A stretch of 64,000 nt of DNA from Pectobacterium carotovorum (GCF_033898505.1 NZ_JAXAFK010000004.1:186001-250000), one strand, 5' to 3'; positions 17,371 through 26,833 are shown, numbered from the stretch's first letter. The notes: generated from the letters alone by a model not told the origin. Numbers and translations: made by a program.

Positions 17371-19176
17371 CTACGCCTGTTCCAGTACAAAATGTCCTTC
17401 CCCGACTTGCTTATAGCGGCGTGCGGGGGGATGGAAATCTGGGGTGCGTACCGGACTGCGCAATTCATCATTGGTGATATTACGCACCGGACGGGTGTCT
17501 GGGTCAGGCACGGGCACGGCTGAAATCAGACGCCGGGTGTAATCATGCTGCGGATTGTCGAAGATCGCCGAACGTGGCCCGATCTCCACAATTTCGCCGA
17601 GATACATCACCGCTACGCGGTGGCTGATACGCTCGACAACGGCCATATCGTGCGAGATAAACAGGAATGACAGCCCCAGCTTCTGCTGAAGATCCAGCAT
17701 CAGGTTGATCACCTGCGCCTTAACGGACACATCCAGCGCCGACACCGATTCATCGGCAATAATCACTTTCGGCTCCAGCGCCAGCGCACGCGCAATACAC
17801 ACTCGCTGCCGTTGCCCGCCGGAGAACTGATGCGGGAAACGCGAAGCCATATCGCCGGATAACCCTACCTGTTCCAGCAGTTCGCTCACTCGCGCACTCA
17901 CATTCTGGCGGGTCGCCAGACCGTGCAGCAGCATCGGTTCGGCGATGGCTTCCCCTATCCGCATACGCGGATTCAGGCTTTCATACGGATCCTGAAACAC
18001 CATTTGAATCTGCCGCCGCGACTCGGTCAGCTCACGCTTATCCGCCGTCAGGATATTTTTTCCCAGCAACTGAATGTCGCCGCTGACGGCGTCGTTGAGG
18101 CGAATAATCGACCGTCCGGTGGTGGATTTACCGCAGCCCGATTCCCCAACCAGCGCGAGCGTTTCGCCCGGCCAGAGATCGAACGAGACATTTTCCACCG
18201 CATGAACCCGCCCGGACAGCCGACGGAAAAATCCTGATCGGATATCAAATCGGGTGACCAGATTTTTTACCGTCAGCACCGGTTCCTCGCCCGACACGGT
18301 ATTCACCGCCTCCGGCACCGGCTGGCGTTCGCCCGTTTTGAGATCGATCAGCGGAAAGCGCTGTGGCCATGCGCTGCCGGACATCGAGCCTAATTTGGGC
18401 ACCGCAGACAGCAGCATGCGGGTATAGGGCTGTTGCGGATGATGAAAGATTTCTCGCGTGACGGCATTTTCTACCATTTCACCCTGATACATCACCAGCG
18501 TGCGGTCGGACACTTCCGCCACCACGCCCATGTCGTGGGTGATAAACAGCACCGACATCCCTTCTTCTTCCTGAAGGGTTTTTATCAGCGTCAGGATTTG
18601 CGCCTGAATTGTGACGTCCAATGCCGTCGTCGGTTCATCGGCAATCAACAGCTTCGGATGGCAGGCCAGCGCAATCGCAATCACTACGCGCTGACGCATC
18701 CCACCAGAAAAGCTCTGCGGGTACTCGTTCAGCCGTGATCTGGCCGCCGGAATGCGTACTTTTTCCAGCAGTCGTACCGCTTCGGCGCGCGCTTCAGCTT
18801 TCCCCATGCCGCGATGGCGACGCAGCACTTCCGTAATCTGGTAGCCAATCGGCAAAACCGGATTCAGGCTGGTCATCGGCTCCTGGAAAATCATGCCGAT
18901 GCGGTTGCCGCGCACATCCTGCATCGCTTTATTGGGGAGCGACAGCAGTTCGGTATCGCCGAAATGAATCTGCCCCTCAATACGGCTTTGGCCGGGCGGC
19001 AGCAAGCGCATGATGGATTTCGCCATCACGCTTTTCCCTGAACCGGATTCCCCCACCACGGCGACCGTCTCTTTCTCGCCAATCGTGAAGGACAAATCCC
19101 GCACCACGTTCATCCACTCGCCGTTCACCTGAAAGGCTGTGGTCAGATGCGAAACGGACATAATCGGCGCTGTCAT
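17371..19176 (-). CDS. Peptide-type ABC importer, fused double ATPase (DppD-DppF / GsiA-like)
   Basis: A 601-residue protein with two complete ABC domains. First: Walker A GESGSGKSV, signature FSGGMRQR, Walker B LLIADEPTTALD. Second: GESGCGKST, FSGGQRQR, VIIADESVSALD. Each has the Opp/Dpp C-terminal extension (QPYTRMLLSAVP; HDYTRRLISAVP). Such fusions replace separate D and F subunits, as in GsiA. The frame extends to a GTG at 19212, but ATG 19176 (MTAPIMSVSHLT) has SD GAGGGG and is preferred. Last gene of the operon. Confidence 0.9.
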   Translation of the reverse strand: MTAPIMSVSHLTTAFQVNGEWMNVVRDLSFTIGEKETVAVVGESGSGKSVMAKSIMRLLPPGQSRIEGQIHFGDTELLSLPNKAMQDVRGNRIGMIFQEPMTSLNPVLPIGYQITEVLRRHRGMGKAEARAEAVRLLEKVRIPAARSRLNEYPQSFSGGMRQRVVIAIALACHPKLLIADEPTTALDVTIQAQILTLIKTLQEEEGMSVLFITHDMGVVAEVSDRTLVMYQGEMVENAVTREIFHHPQQPYTRMLLSAVPKLGSMSGSAWPQRFPLIDLKTGERQPVPEAVNTVSGEEPVLTVKNLVTRFDIRSGFFRRLSGRVHAVENVSFDLWPGETLALVGESGCGKSTTGRSIIRLNDAVSGDIQLLGKNILTADKRELTESRRQIQMVFQDPYESLNPRMRIGEAIAEPMLLHGLATRQNVSARVSELLEQVGLSGDMASRFPHQFSGGQRQRVCIARALALEPKVIIADESVSALDVSVKAQVINLMLDLQQKLGLSFLFISHDMAVVERISHRVAVMYLGEIVEIGPRSAIFDNPQHDYTRRLISAVPVPDPDTRPVRNITNDELRSPVRTPDFHPPARRYKQVGEGHFVLEQA

Positions 19177-19215
19177 GTGTTCGTTACCCCTCATTCCTAT
19201 GGGCGTTCCCACAGA

Positions 19216-20124
19216 TTAATTCCGCGGGTTGAGGATGTCGCGCAGCGCATCCCCGACCAGATTGATCGCCACAATCAGCAGCAACAGTGTCAGCCCCGGA
19301 AAGAAGCTGATCCAATAGTCGCCCGACATCAGGTATTCAAAACCGTTAGAGATCAGCAGCCCCAGCGACGGTTCCGTCACGGGCAGCCCGATCCCCAGAA
19401 ATGAAAGTGTGGCTTCCAGCATGATGGCGTAGGCGATGCGCATCGTTGCCACCACGATCAGCGGTGCCAGACAGTTGGGTAAAATATGGCGAAACAGGAT
19501 GCGGCGATTGGACAGCGCCATGCTGCGCGCCGCGTCCACGTAGCTGCGGCGACGTTCCACCAGCGCTGACCCGCGAATCGTCCGCGCGTAGTAAGCCCAC
19601 TGCGTTACCACCAGCGCCATGATGATCTTATCGACCCCTTGCCCCAGCACCGCCAGCAGAATCAGCGCGATCAGGATGGGCGGGAAACTGAGCTGGATAT
19701 CGACGATACGCATGATTGTCGCGTCCGTTTTTCCGCCAACGTAGGCGCTGATCAGGCCCAGCGAAGCGCCAATCAGCAGCGCAAACACCGCGCTGGTGAA
19801 TCCCACCATCAGGCTGATGCGGGTACCGTACAGAATGGCACTAAACAGGTCGCGCCCCTGGTCGTCCGTTCCCAGCCAATACGTCATGCCCGACATACTG
19901 GAGGAGCCCGGTACAAGTCGGCCATCCATGATATCGAGCTGCATCAGATCGTAAGGATTCTGCGGCGACAGAAGCGGGGCAAGCAGCGCAAGCAGCACGA
20001 AAACCGCCAGCATAATGAGTCCGCACAGCGCCAGCCGATCGTTGATCAGCGCCATCACCACGCGCATCACCGGATGGGCGGTTTTTTGCACGGCGGCGGG
20101 CTGGTGTATCGTATTCCCTGTCAT
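19216..20124 (-). CDS. Peptide-type ABC importer permease (DppC-like)
   Basis: A 302-residue inner-membrane permease with the OppC/DppC N-terminal extension (LALLAPLLSPQNPYDLMQLDIMDGRLVPGS), the GTDDQGRDLFSAILYGTR motif, and the EAA loop DAARSMALSNRRILFRHILPNCLAPLIV. Overlaps the upstream permease stop by 4 bp, so the two are coupled and likely form the heterodimeric channel. Confidence 0.93.
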   Translation of the reverse strand: MTGNTIHQPAAVQKTAHPVMRVVMALINDRLALCGLIMLAVFVLLALLAPLLSPQNPYDLMQLDIMDGRLVPGSSSMSGMTYWLGTDDQGRDLFSAILYGTRISLMVGFTSAVFALLIGASLGLISAYVGGKTDATIMRIVDIQLSFPPILIALILLAVLGQGVDKIIMALVVTQWAYYARTIRGSALVERRRSYVDAARSMALSNRRILFRHILPNCLAPLIVVATMRIAYAIMLEATLSFLGIGLPVTEPSLGLLISNGFEYLMSGDYWISFFPGLTLLLLIVAINLVGDALRDILNPRN

Positions 20125-21098
20125 CCCTTGTCTCCTCCGAGCCGCACGCGCGGATCGACCAGCACATACAGCAAATCGACCAGCAGGTTAATCACGCTGA
20201 ACATCACGACGGTAATCATCAGATAAGCCAGGATAACCGGACGGTCGAGCACGGCGATCGAATCGATAATCAGCTTGCCCATGCCCGGCCAGGCATAAAT
20301 GGTTTCCGTAACGACGGCAAATGCGATCAGCGATCCCAGCTCCAGCCCCAGCACGGTAATCAGTGGAATCAGCGTGTTGCGCAGCACATGAACCAGTACG
20401 ATTCGGGTTTCCGACAGCCCTTTCGCGCGAGCAAACTGTACATAATCCTGTTGCAGACACTCCATCACGCCCGCACGCATCAGGCGGATAACCAGCGATA
20501 TTTTAAACAGTGCGAGGTTAAACGCGGGCAAAAGCAGGTGTTCTAAACCATCGCGGGTCAGAAAACTGAATGGAATACCGAACAGTTCATGAGTATCGCC
20601 CCGGCCAGAGGACGGCAGCCAGCCCAGCTTCACGCTGAACAGCATGATCATCACCAGCCCAATCCAGAACGTGGGCAGGCTAAAGCCGAGGATGGAGAAG
20701 GTCATAATGGATTTGGACACCGCGCTGTCTGGCTTCAGGCCAGCGTAAATCCCCAGCGGAATACCGACAACCAGCGCCATCACGAACGCCACCATCGCCA
20801 GTTCGAGCGTGGCAGGCATGCGCTGAAAAATCAGCGTCAGCGCGGGTTGATTAAAGATAAACGAGTTGCCCATGTCGCCCTGAAAGGCGTTCCAGACAAA
20901 TAGCCCGTACTGTTCCCAGACGGGCTTATCCAGACCGAAGGACTGAATCACCGCCAGCCGCTCTGCTGGCGTGGCCGTCGCACCCAACAGCATATCGACC
21001 GGATTACCGACCAGATAGACACCCACAAACACCAGCACCGACATAACAGCCAGCGTCAGCAGCGTTTGTCCGATTCGGCTCAGCAGGTAGGCTATCAT
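20121..21098 (-). CDS. Peptide-type ABC importer permease (DppB-like)
   Basis: A 325-residue OppB/DppB-type permease with six hydrophobic segments. Family motifs: FGLDKPVWEQYGLFVWNAFQGDMGNSF in the first periplasmic loop, the EAA loop FARAKGLSETRIVLVHVLRNTLIPLITVLGLELG, and the C-terminal LVDLLYVLVDPRVRLG. Its ATG shares one base with the stop codon of the upstream nucleoside hydrolase (TAATG), so uptake and hydrolysis genes are translationally coupled. Confidence 0.93.
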   Translation of the reverse strand: MIAYLLSRIGQTLLTLAVMSVLVFVGVYLVGNPVDMLLGATATPAERLAVIQSFGLDKPVWEQYGLFVWNAFQGDMGNSFIFNQPALTLIFQRMPATLELAMVAFVMALVVGIPLGIYAGLKPDSAVSKSIMTFSILGFSLPTFWIGLVMIMLFSVKLGWLPSSGRGDTHELFGIPFSFLTRDGLEHLLLPAFNLALFKISLVIRLMRAGVMECLQQDYVQFARAKGLSETRIVLVHVLRNTLIPLITVLGLELGSLIAFAVVTETIYAWPGMGKLIIDSIAVLDRPVILAYLMITVVMFSVINLLVDLLYVLVDPRVRLGGDKG

Positions 21099-22087
21099 TA
21101 GCGCCCCCCGGAACCGTTTAGTGCTTCAGAAGCATTGGTTTCTTCAGGAGAATAGCGGCGCAGGCGATCGGCAATCAGCCCAAGGAACCCTTGCTCATCG
21201 ATTTCCCGCGCGACCAGCGCATTCTCGGGTTCACCCAGTTTGTGATAAAAATCGGCAAACGCGTAACCCGCCGTTCTACCGGCAACTTCTACTCCGATGC
21301 GCGCGCGTTTTGATTTGAACAGCTCCGGTTTCAACAGCCACGCAATGACGGCCGCATCATGAATCGGTCCACCTTCACGACCAAAGCGCTCGACTTCACT
21401 ACGGTCAAACATGCGCAACAGCGCTGCCATCGCCTTACCCGGCGCGCCGCCGCTGCGTTCGATGTCCTCAACCTGTTCCGTCTGAATTAATGCCTGAAAG
21501 GTCACATCCAACGGCATGATAACGAGGGGAACGCCGGAAGAAAAAACGATCTCCGCCGCATGCGGATCGGCATAGACGTTAAAATCTGCCCACGGTACGC
21601 GATTCCCCATCGCGGTAAAGGCACAGCTCATGGAAACAATCTGTTTGATGCCGCGTGCGACATCAGGATGGAAGCACAGCGCCAACGCCAGATTCGTCAG
21701 CGGGCCAAGTGCGCAAATGGTGATGGGATTATTGTCGGCTGCCGCCTGACGCGTCATCCGTACCAGAAAATCGACGGCGTGTTCCTGTTCCGGCGACAGC
21801 GTGCTCTCCGGCACCCAGTCAGCAGAAAATTTGCCGATATGAGCGTATTTACCGAAAACCTGATCGCGGATCAGCGGACGAGACGCACCTGCAAAAATGG
21901 GCACATCGGTTCTGCCCGTCACCCCCACTACGTTGCACGCGTTCGGCAACGTGGCGGCAAGCGGCACATTGCCTGCCACAACGGTAATCCCCAGAACGTC
22001 TAGCTCGGGTGAGGCCAATGCCAGCCAGATGGCTATCGCATCGTCAACGCCGGGATCGGTATCAATAATAATGCGTTCTTGAACCAT
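21098..22087 (-). CDS. Nucleoside hydrolase (IunH family), second copy
   Basis: A 329-residue IU-nucleoside hydrolase fold that cleaves the N-glycosidic bond of ribosides. The Ca-binding DTDPGVDDA lies at residues 9-17 and the catalytic His in EGGPIHDAAVIAW. Start at ATG 22087 (MVQERIIIDTDP), directly after the TGA of the preceding hydrolase with SD AGAGGG inside that gene; an ATG 18 bp earlier is possible. Paralogous to the 22089-23042 product but clearly diverged. Substrate not predictable; no signal peptide, so it acts in the cytosol. Confidence 0.9.
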   Translation of the reverse strand: MVQERIIIDTDPGVDDAIAIWLALASPELDVLGITVVAGNVPLAATLPNACNVVGVTGRTDVPIFAGASRPLIRDQVFGKYAHIGKFSADWVPESTLSPEQEHAVDFLVRMTRQAAADNNPITICALGPLTNLALALCFHPDVARGIKQIVSMSCAFTAMGNRVPWADFNVYADPHAAEIVFSSGVPLVIMPLDVTFQALIQTEQVEDIERSGGAPGKAMAALLRMFDRSEVERFGREGGPIHDAAVIAWLLKPELFKSKRARIGVEVAGRTAGYAFADFYHKLGEPENALVAREIDEQGFLGLIADRLRRYSPEETNASEALNGSGGR

Positions 22088-22088
22088 G

Positions 22089-23042
22089 TCAGACACCCTC
22101 TCCATAGCGGCTCAATAGGTCAGCAAACAGCTCGACAACCTGTTTGGCATCAACCCCCGTCACCACATCCACATTCGGCTGACGGTCAGTTTTTCCGTAC
22201 CAGTCGGCAACGGTCTGCCCCATGCACAGCTCGCTTTCCTGCTCAATGTAAACGCTGGCTTTTTCCGTCGTAAAGCAGTGCGGTGCCAGCACCCAGGCGA
22301 TGACCAGCGGATCGTGTAGCGGGCCGCCGCGTGAACCATAGCGACGGATGTCATTGCGATCCCAAAACGCCATCATTTCACCCAACGGCGCGGAAATCCG
22401 CCCGGATAGCGCGATGAAACGCGCCACCAATTCCGGCGTCAAAATCACCTGATGCGTGACATCCAGCGGTAGCGCGACAAGGGCAATCGATGAATCAAAC
22501 ACTATCTTCGCCGCCTGTGGGTCGGCGAGCATATTAAATTCAGACGTCAGGCTGCGGTTGCCTGCTTCACGGTATGCGCCGCCCATCATCACAATACGCG
22601 CAATACCGTCAGCAATCTCAGGTGCCATACGCAGCGCCATGGCCACGTTGGTTAGCGGCCCTAGCGTACAGAGCGTGATCGGCGTGCCGTCAGCGATCGC
22701 CTGCTTGCACTGCGCAATAATAAAACTCACGGCATGCTGCACTTCGGCCTGTTTTTGCGGCACAGGCAGCACCGTCTGGCCCAGTCCGCTTTCACCGTGA
22801 AACTGGCCATGAATAGGGTCGCGCAACAGCGGCCGATGGCAGCCGGCGAAAACGGGAATATCCGTGCGCTGACCCAGCTCAACAATTTGCAGCGCATTAC
22901 GCAGCGTCTTGTCCAACGGTTGGTTACCGCACACCGTGCAAATGCCGCGAATATCCAACTCTGGCGCCACAAATGCACTTAATAACGCAATCGCGTCATC
23001 TATCCCTGGATCACAATCAATAATAATAGGTAACGCGCTCAT
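22089..23042 (-). CDS. Nucleoside hydrolase (IunH family), first copy
   Basis: A 317-residue cytosolic nucleoside hydrolase with IIIDCDPGIDDAIAL at the N-terminus (Ca ligands), the substrate-pocket region FNMLADPQAAKIVFDS, and the catalytic His in SRGGPLHDPLVIAW. Paired head to tail with a second hydrolase, the junction being essentially zero bases. The pair might handle different bases or alpha/beta or modified glycosides (inference). Confidence 0.9.
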   Translation of the reverse strand: MSALPIIIDCDPGIDDAIALLSAFVAPELDIRGICTVCGNQPLDKTLRNALQIVELGQRTDIPVFAGCHRPLLRDPIHGQFHGESGLGQTVLPVPQKQAEVQHAVSFIIAQCKQAIADGTPITLCTLGPLTNVAMALRMAPEIADGIARIVMMGGAYREAGNRSLTSEFNMLADPQAAKIVFDSSIALVALPLDVTHQVILTPELVARFIALSGRISAPLGEMMAFWDRNDIRRYGSRGGPLHDPLVIAWVLAPHCFTTEKASVYIEQESELCMGQTVADWYGKTDRQPNVDVVTGVDAKQVVELFADLLSRYGEGV

Positions 23043-23144
23043 CCCTTGATGATTCCTTTTCTCTTTTTAATAGGTACAACCAAACTTCAAGGTGCAGAAA
23101 GCCCCACACCTCTACAGCGTGAAAAATAACAAATCTATTTGGTG

Positions 23145-24029
23145 TTAAAGGGAATCGACAGACGCTAAAACGTCAGCGATCTCCTTACGCGCCTTTTCAT
23201 CCAGCGGCAGCTGAGGCGGCAACGGATCGCCTACCGCAAATCCCTGCAATTGCAGTGCCGCTTTAATACAGCCGGCAATAGAATAACGGGCAAAGATTTC
23301 ATTGATGCGCCACAGCGGACGCTGAAGCTCCATTGCTCTGTTCCAGTCACCCGCGCGGGCGGCTTCATACAAAGCAATACTCTGTTTGGGAACGATACAG
23401 GCCGGGCCAGCCATCCAACCCACGCCGCCAATCAGCATGACGCAGGCGGGAATATGAGCGGATGCGGAGAACACGTCCATTCGGCCACGGGTACGTTCAA
23501 TGATGGAAAGCAAGCGCCCGGTATTGGTCGAGGCGTCTTTGATATAGCGGATGTTATTAACATGGCTGAGGCGTTCTATGACGGGCAGACTTAAATCGGA
23601 ACGCTGGAACTGAGGATTGGTGTAGAGCACCACCGGTTTGCCCTGTGCGGCTTCGGCAATGGCGCGGAAATACTGTTCGACGCCCTCGTCTTTCAGGGGG
23701 AAATAGGCTTCCAGTACCGCCAGAATGCCATCTGCACCCAGTTCGACGTAGCGTTTCGTTTGCTCAACAGCATCCTGAATGGTTGTCGATGCAACACCGG
23801 CGATAACCGGCACGCGGCCTGCCGTTGTCTCTATCACCGTTTTGACCACATCCAGACGCTGAGCCGCGGAGAGATAGGCAAATTCACCGGTGCTGCCTAA
23901 CGGCACGACGCCATGTACACCGCATTGAATCAGATGTTCAGTGAGCTGCGCCAAAACGGGCTTATCGACCTGACCATCGGGCCTGACGGGTGACACCAGA
24001 TAGGGAAAAACACCGCTAAACGTATTCAC
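23145..24029 (-). CDS. DapA/NanA-family class I aldolase or hydro-lyase
   Basis: A 294-residue TIM-barrel enzyme of the dihydrodipicolinate synthase / N-acetylneuraminate lyase superfamily. Ketoacid-binding motif [12 protein letters not shown], catalytic Tyr in VVLYTNPQF, Schiff-base Lys in IRYIKDAST. The start is taken as GTG 24029 (encoding [14 protein letters not shown]), with SD AAGGAG 6 nt away; an extension to 24071 runs through the upstream hairpin. The residues around the active site do not point to DapA proper, and lysine synthesis is unlikely given the context. It probably forms or cleaves a pyruvate-linked bond in the operon's pathway (inference). Confidence 0.85.
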   Translation of the reverse strand: MNTFSGVFPYLVSPVRPDGQVDKPVLAQLTEHLIQCGVHGVVPLGSTGEFAYLSAAQRLDVVKTVIETTAGRVPVIAGVASTTIQDAVEQTKRYVELGADGILAVLEAYFPLKDEGVEQYFRAIAEAAQGKPVVLYTNPQFQRSDLSLPVIERLSHVNNIRYIKDASTNTGRLLSIIERTRGRMDVFSASAHIPACVMLIGGVGWMAGPACIVPKQSIALYEAARAGDWNRAMELQRPLWRINEIFARYSIAGCIKAALQLQGFAVGDPLPPQLPLDEKARKEIADVLASVDSL

Positions 24030-24053
24030 ACCGCTCTCCTTGTTATCGGTAAT

Positions 24054-24076
24054 AAGGGGTGAAAACCTCACCCCTT
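24054..24076 (-). terminator. Intercistronic hairpin after the binding-protein gene
   Basis: A 9-bp stem AAGGGGTGA (24054-24062) / TCACCCCTT (24068-24076) with a 5-nt loop, 22 bp beyond the binding-protein stop. The T-tract is weak. Such hairpins often give more binding protein than downstream products (family knowledge). Confidence 0.55.
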
Positions 24077-24098
24077 TTGGGTCATCGCTGAAAGGTAA

Positions 24099-25649
24099 CT
24101 ATTTTGCGGAACGGACGAAGTACGGCAGCGTGTAGGCATCGGAACGGCCCACATAGGTATACTGCTTTTTCATCGCCCAGGTGTTGGACAGGAACATGAC
24201 CGGAATGACACCCAGATCGTTCATGCCAATGTTCATCGCCTCAGCCAGCAGCGCATCACGTTTGGTTTCATCCAGCGTGACGCGTGCTTCGTTCAGCGTT
24301 TTATCAAAGACAGGATTGGAATAGCGACCACGATTCCCCTGTCCTGCATTGGGGCCAAAGGTTTCTAACAATGGCCCCAACACACCAGAAGCTTCCCCGG
24401 TTTCAATCGCGGCCCCGCCCATAATCAAACTGAATTCGAGACGAGACGCGCGTGAGAAGTACACACTGCCGGGCATCGTAACGACTTCGGTTTTGATGCC
24501 GGCGCGTGTGAACATTTGGCCAATGGCCTGAGCAATTTTAGAATCATTAGGATAACGATCGTTCGACGCGTGGAAGGTCAGCGTGAAGCCGTCGGGGTAA
24601 CCCGCCGCCGCCAGTTCCTGTTTGGCTTTCTCCGGATTATAAACCGGCGCAGGAATGGACGCGGAATAGCCTGGGTACCCCTTCGGTACAAGCTGAGAGG
24701 CGACAACAGCCTGCCCCTCCATCACACGGTCGACGATTGCCTGGCGATTAATAGCTAAAGACATCGCCTGGCGTACTTCTTTTTTTAGTAATGGGTTTTT
24801 ACCATCAGGACCTTTGGCGAACGGTGATTCCTCTCGCTGCTGGTCCATGTGAAGGTAAATAACACGATTCCCTGGTGTTGAAATCGTTTTTAACTGCTGA
24901 TTTTTTTCAATATTACTGCTGTCGGCTGTTGGAACGTTTTCGATCATGTCCACATCACCGGATAATACTGCTGCTACACGTGCACTACTGTTTTTAAATA
25001 CACGGACAGTAACGTTGTCCCACTCTGCTTTTCCTCCCCAGTAATCGTCATTACGACTAAGGACTACCCGGTCGTCCGGCACCCAGGAAACAAATTTGAA
25101 TGGCCCTGTACCAATCACATCTTTTCCTGAATTCAACGTTTCCGTCGGGACATTCTCAAGTCGGGCCGGTAAAATCGAAATCCGACTTAAATTATTCAGC
25201 AGCAGCGGCGAAGCCTCTTTTGTCTTAATCCGCACCGTTAGTGGATTAACTTCTATTACTTCAGCAATGTCGCTGACGTAAGGTGCGTAAGAGCTAGGGC
25301 TGTTTTTTGATGCCAGCGCAATACGTTTAATGCTGGCAATCACATCTTTAGCCGTAAAATCACTGCCGTCGTGAAACTTAACGCCAGGACGCAACACAAA
25401 TTCCCACGTCTTGTCGTCAATCACTTTCCAACTGGTTGCCAGGGCAGGTGCAATCTGCTGTTTTTCATCCTGTACAACCAAACCGTCAAAAATGTTGCGC
25501 GCCATTGCGCTATTCGCCCCACTCACATAAAACTGCGGATCCATTGATGTGGTGGAGGAAGCCAAACCGATATTCAGGTCCGCGCTATAAACCAAAGGTG
25601 AAGATGAAAATAAAACGGTAAACAATAACGCCAGCGTTGATTTCTTCAT
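24099..25649 (-). CDS. Peptide/nickel-type ABC substrate-binding protein (SBP_bac_5)
   Basis: A 516-residue periplasmic binding protein. Sec signal peptide MKKSTLALLFTVLFSSSPLVYS. Family 5 pattern: SSTTSMDPQFYVSGANSAMARNIFDGLV, WEFVLRPGVKFHDGSDFTAKDV, GTGPFKFVSWVPDDRVVLSRNDDYWGG and KKEVRQAMSLAINRQAIVDRV. First gene of the leftward operon, followed by an attenuating hairpin. The large cleft of this family accepts peptides, glycosides and opine-like ligands; the ligand here is unknown. Confidence 0.92.
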   Translation of the reverse strand: MKKSTLALLFTVLFSSSPLVYSADLNIGLASSTTSMDPQFYVSGANSAMARNIFDGLVVQDEKQQIAPALATSWKVIDDKTWEFVLRPGVKFHDGSDFTAKDVIASIKRIALASKNSPSSYAPYVSDIAEVIEVNPLTVRIKTKEASPLLLNNLSRISILPARLENVPTETLNSGKDVIGTGPFKFVSWVPDDRVVLSRNDDYWGGKAEWDNVTVRVFKNSSARVAAVLSGDVDMIENVPTADSSNIEKNQQLKTISTPGNRVIYLHMDQQREESPFAKGPDGKNPLLKKEVRQAMSLAINRQAIVDRVMEGQAVVASQLVPKGYPGYSASIPAPVYNPEKAKQELAAAGYPDGFTLTFHASNDRYPNDSKIAQAIGQMFTRAGIKTEVVTMPGSVYFSRASRLEFSLIMGGAAIETGEASGVLGPLLETFGPNAGQGNRGRYSNPVFDKTLNEARVTLDETKRDALLAEAMNIGMNDLGVIPVMFLSNTWAMKKQYTYVGRSDAYTLPYFVRSAK

Positions 25650-25759
25650 TCACTAACCCTCTATTCCATGATTGAGTACTGATGAAGTGTATTAAATCTT
25701 ATGATTCTGAGTCTATGCGCCAGATTGGATAATGAAAAATTGCATTTTGTGTTAAATTG

Positions 25760-25774
25760 ATAACTAAATGTTAT
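25760..25774. promoter_or_regulatory. Candidate LysR-type binding dyad
   Basis: ATAAC-TAAAT-GTTAT, a perfect 5+5 dyad containing the T-N11-A pattern of LysR sites. It lies between the divergent lysR-type gene and the binding-protein gene, 17 bp before the regulator start. Confidence 0.5.
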
Positions 25775-25791
25775 GTTTTAAGGTGACGAGC

Positions 25792-26688
25792 ATGCGTATC
25801 AATCCCCGCCAGGTTGAAGCCTTTCATAAAGTCATCCTCACCGGAGGCATCACCGCTGCCGCCAACATGATGTACATCACCCAGCCCGCAGTCAGTCGGC
25901 TCATTAAAGACTTTGAAGACGCACTGAATCTGAAGCTCTTTGATAGAGACGGACGCGGTCTGATTCCACGCGCCGAGGCGATGAAGCTGTACCGGGAAGT
26001 CGAACGTCTTTACTTAGGGTTGGATCAAATCGGGCTGATTGCCGACGAAATTCGCCACGCCAAAGGCAGCGTACTGCGCATCGCCGCCGTTCAGGCGCTC
26101 TCGTTCCTGTGTTCCGACCAGGTTCTCCCTACCTTACTCAAGAAATACCCCGATCTTTCCCTGTTTCTGGATATCGAAAGCAGCAGCCGTATTACGGACG
26201 CGATTGCTGAAAATCACTATGACGTGGGCTTTATTTTTGGCCAGCCCGGCATCAAAGGGCTGGAAGCCGAACCACTGGCTGACGCCAGTGCTGTCGCGGT
26301 GTTAGCGGTGGATCACCCGCTTGCCACGGCGGATGAAATTACACTCGCCGATCTGGCTGGCACGCGCGCCATTCTGCCCGGCAGAACCACACCGCTGCGG
26401 GCGCAGATTGATATTTCCGCCAGAAAAGAACAAATCTATTTGCATAACCCCATCGAAACCTCGATGGCTAACTGCTGCGTGCTGGCGTCAAGAAACGTCG
26501 GTATCGGCGTGGTAGATTTTATTACCGCCCTGAACAGCCCTTCCCCGGTTATCGTTAAGCCTTTCAATCCTGATATAAAAATGGCGTATTGCGCGGTTTA
26601 CCCACCCCAAATCCCCCGCAGCCAGGTGGTGAATCACATCACTCAGGTTATGAAAGAAAAAATAGCGGATAGTCTGGAATTAAAATAA
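25792..26688 (+). CDS. LysR-family transcriptional regulator
   Basis: A 298-residue LysR regulator: N-terminal winged HTH (FHKVILTGGITAAANMMYITQPAVSRLIKDFEDALNLKLFDRDGRGL) and a two-lobed effector domain. ATG 25792 (MRINPRQVEAF) has SD AAGGTGA; an earlier ATG at 25768 lacks one. It is transcribed away from the importer/nucleoside-hydrolase operon and probably controls it in response to a pathway compound. Confidence 0.92.
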   Translation: MRINPRQVEAFHKVILTGGITAAANMMYITQPAVSRLIKDFEDALNLKLFDRDGRGLIPRAEAMKLYREVERLYLGLDQIGLIADEIRHAKGSVLRIAAVQALSFLCSDQVLPTLLKKYPDLSLFLDIESSSRITDAIAENHYDVGFIFGQPGIKGLEAEPLADASAVAVLAVDHPLATADEITLADLAGTRAILPGRTTPLRAQIDISARKEQIYLHNPIETSMANCCVLASRNVGIGVVDFITALNSPSPVIVKPFNPDIKMAYCAVYPPQIPRSQVVNHITQVMKEKIADSLELK

Positions 26689-26774
26689 TTTCCAGCCAAA
26701 GTCGTTATTTTTATTAATGTATTTATTAAATAATGACTATCAGGAAATAGATTTATAAAAAATAAATATCAAGG

Positions 26775-26814
26775 TTATTATTTTAAATAAAAATAGCCAT
26801 CGTTGATGGCTATT
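26775..26814 (-). terminator. Terminator between lysR-type gene and yidA
   Basis: A 10-bp stem AATAGCCATC (26792-26801) / GATGGCTATT (26805-26814) with loop GTT. On the minus strand it runs into TTTTTATTTAAAATAA, so it mainly serves yidA. Confidence 0.85.
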
Positions 26815-26833
26815 CGGCTTTATCTGTAAATAA

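Noticed and set aside
19177..19212. Longer N-terminus of the fused ATPase from a GTG
   Set aside because: No SD before the GTG, while ATG 19176 has GAGGGG at suitable spacing and gives the family start.
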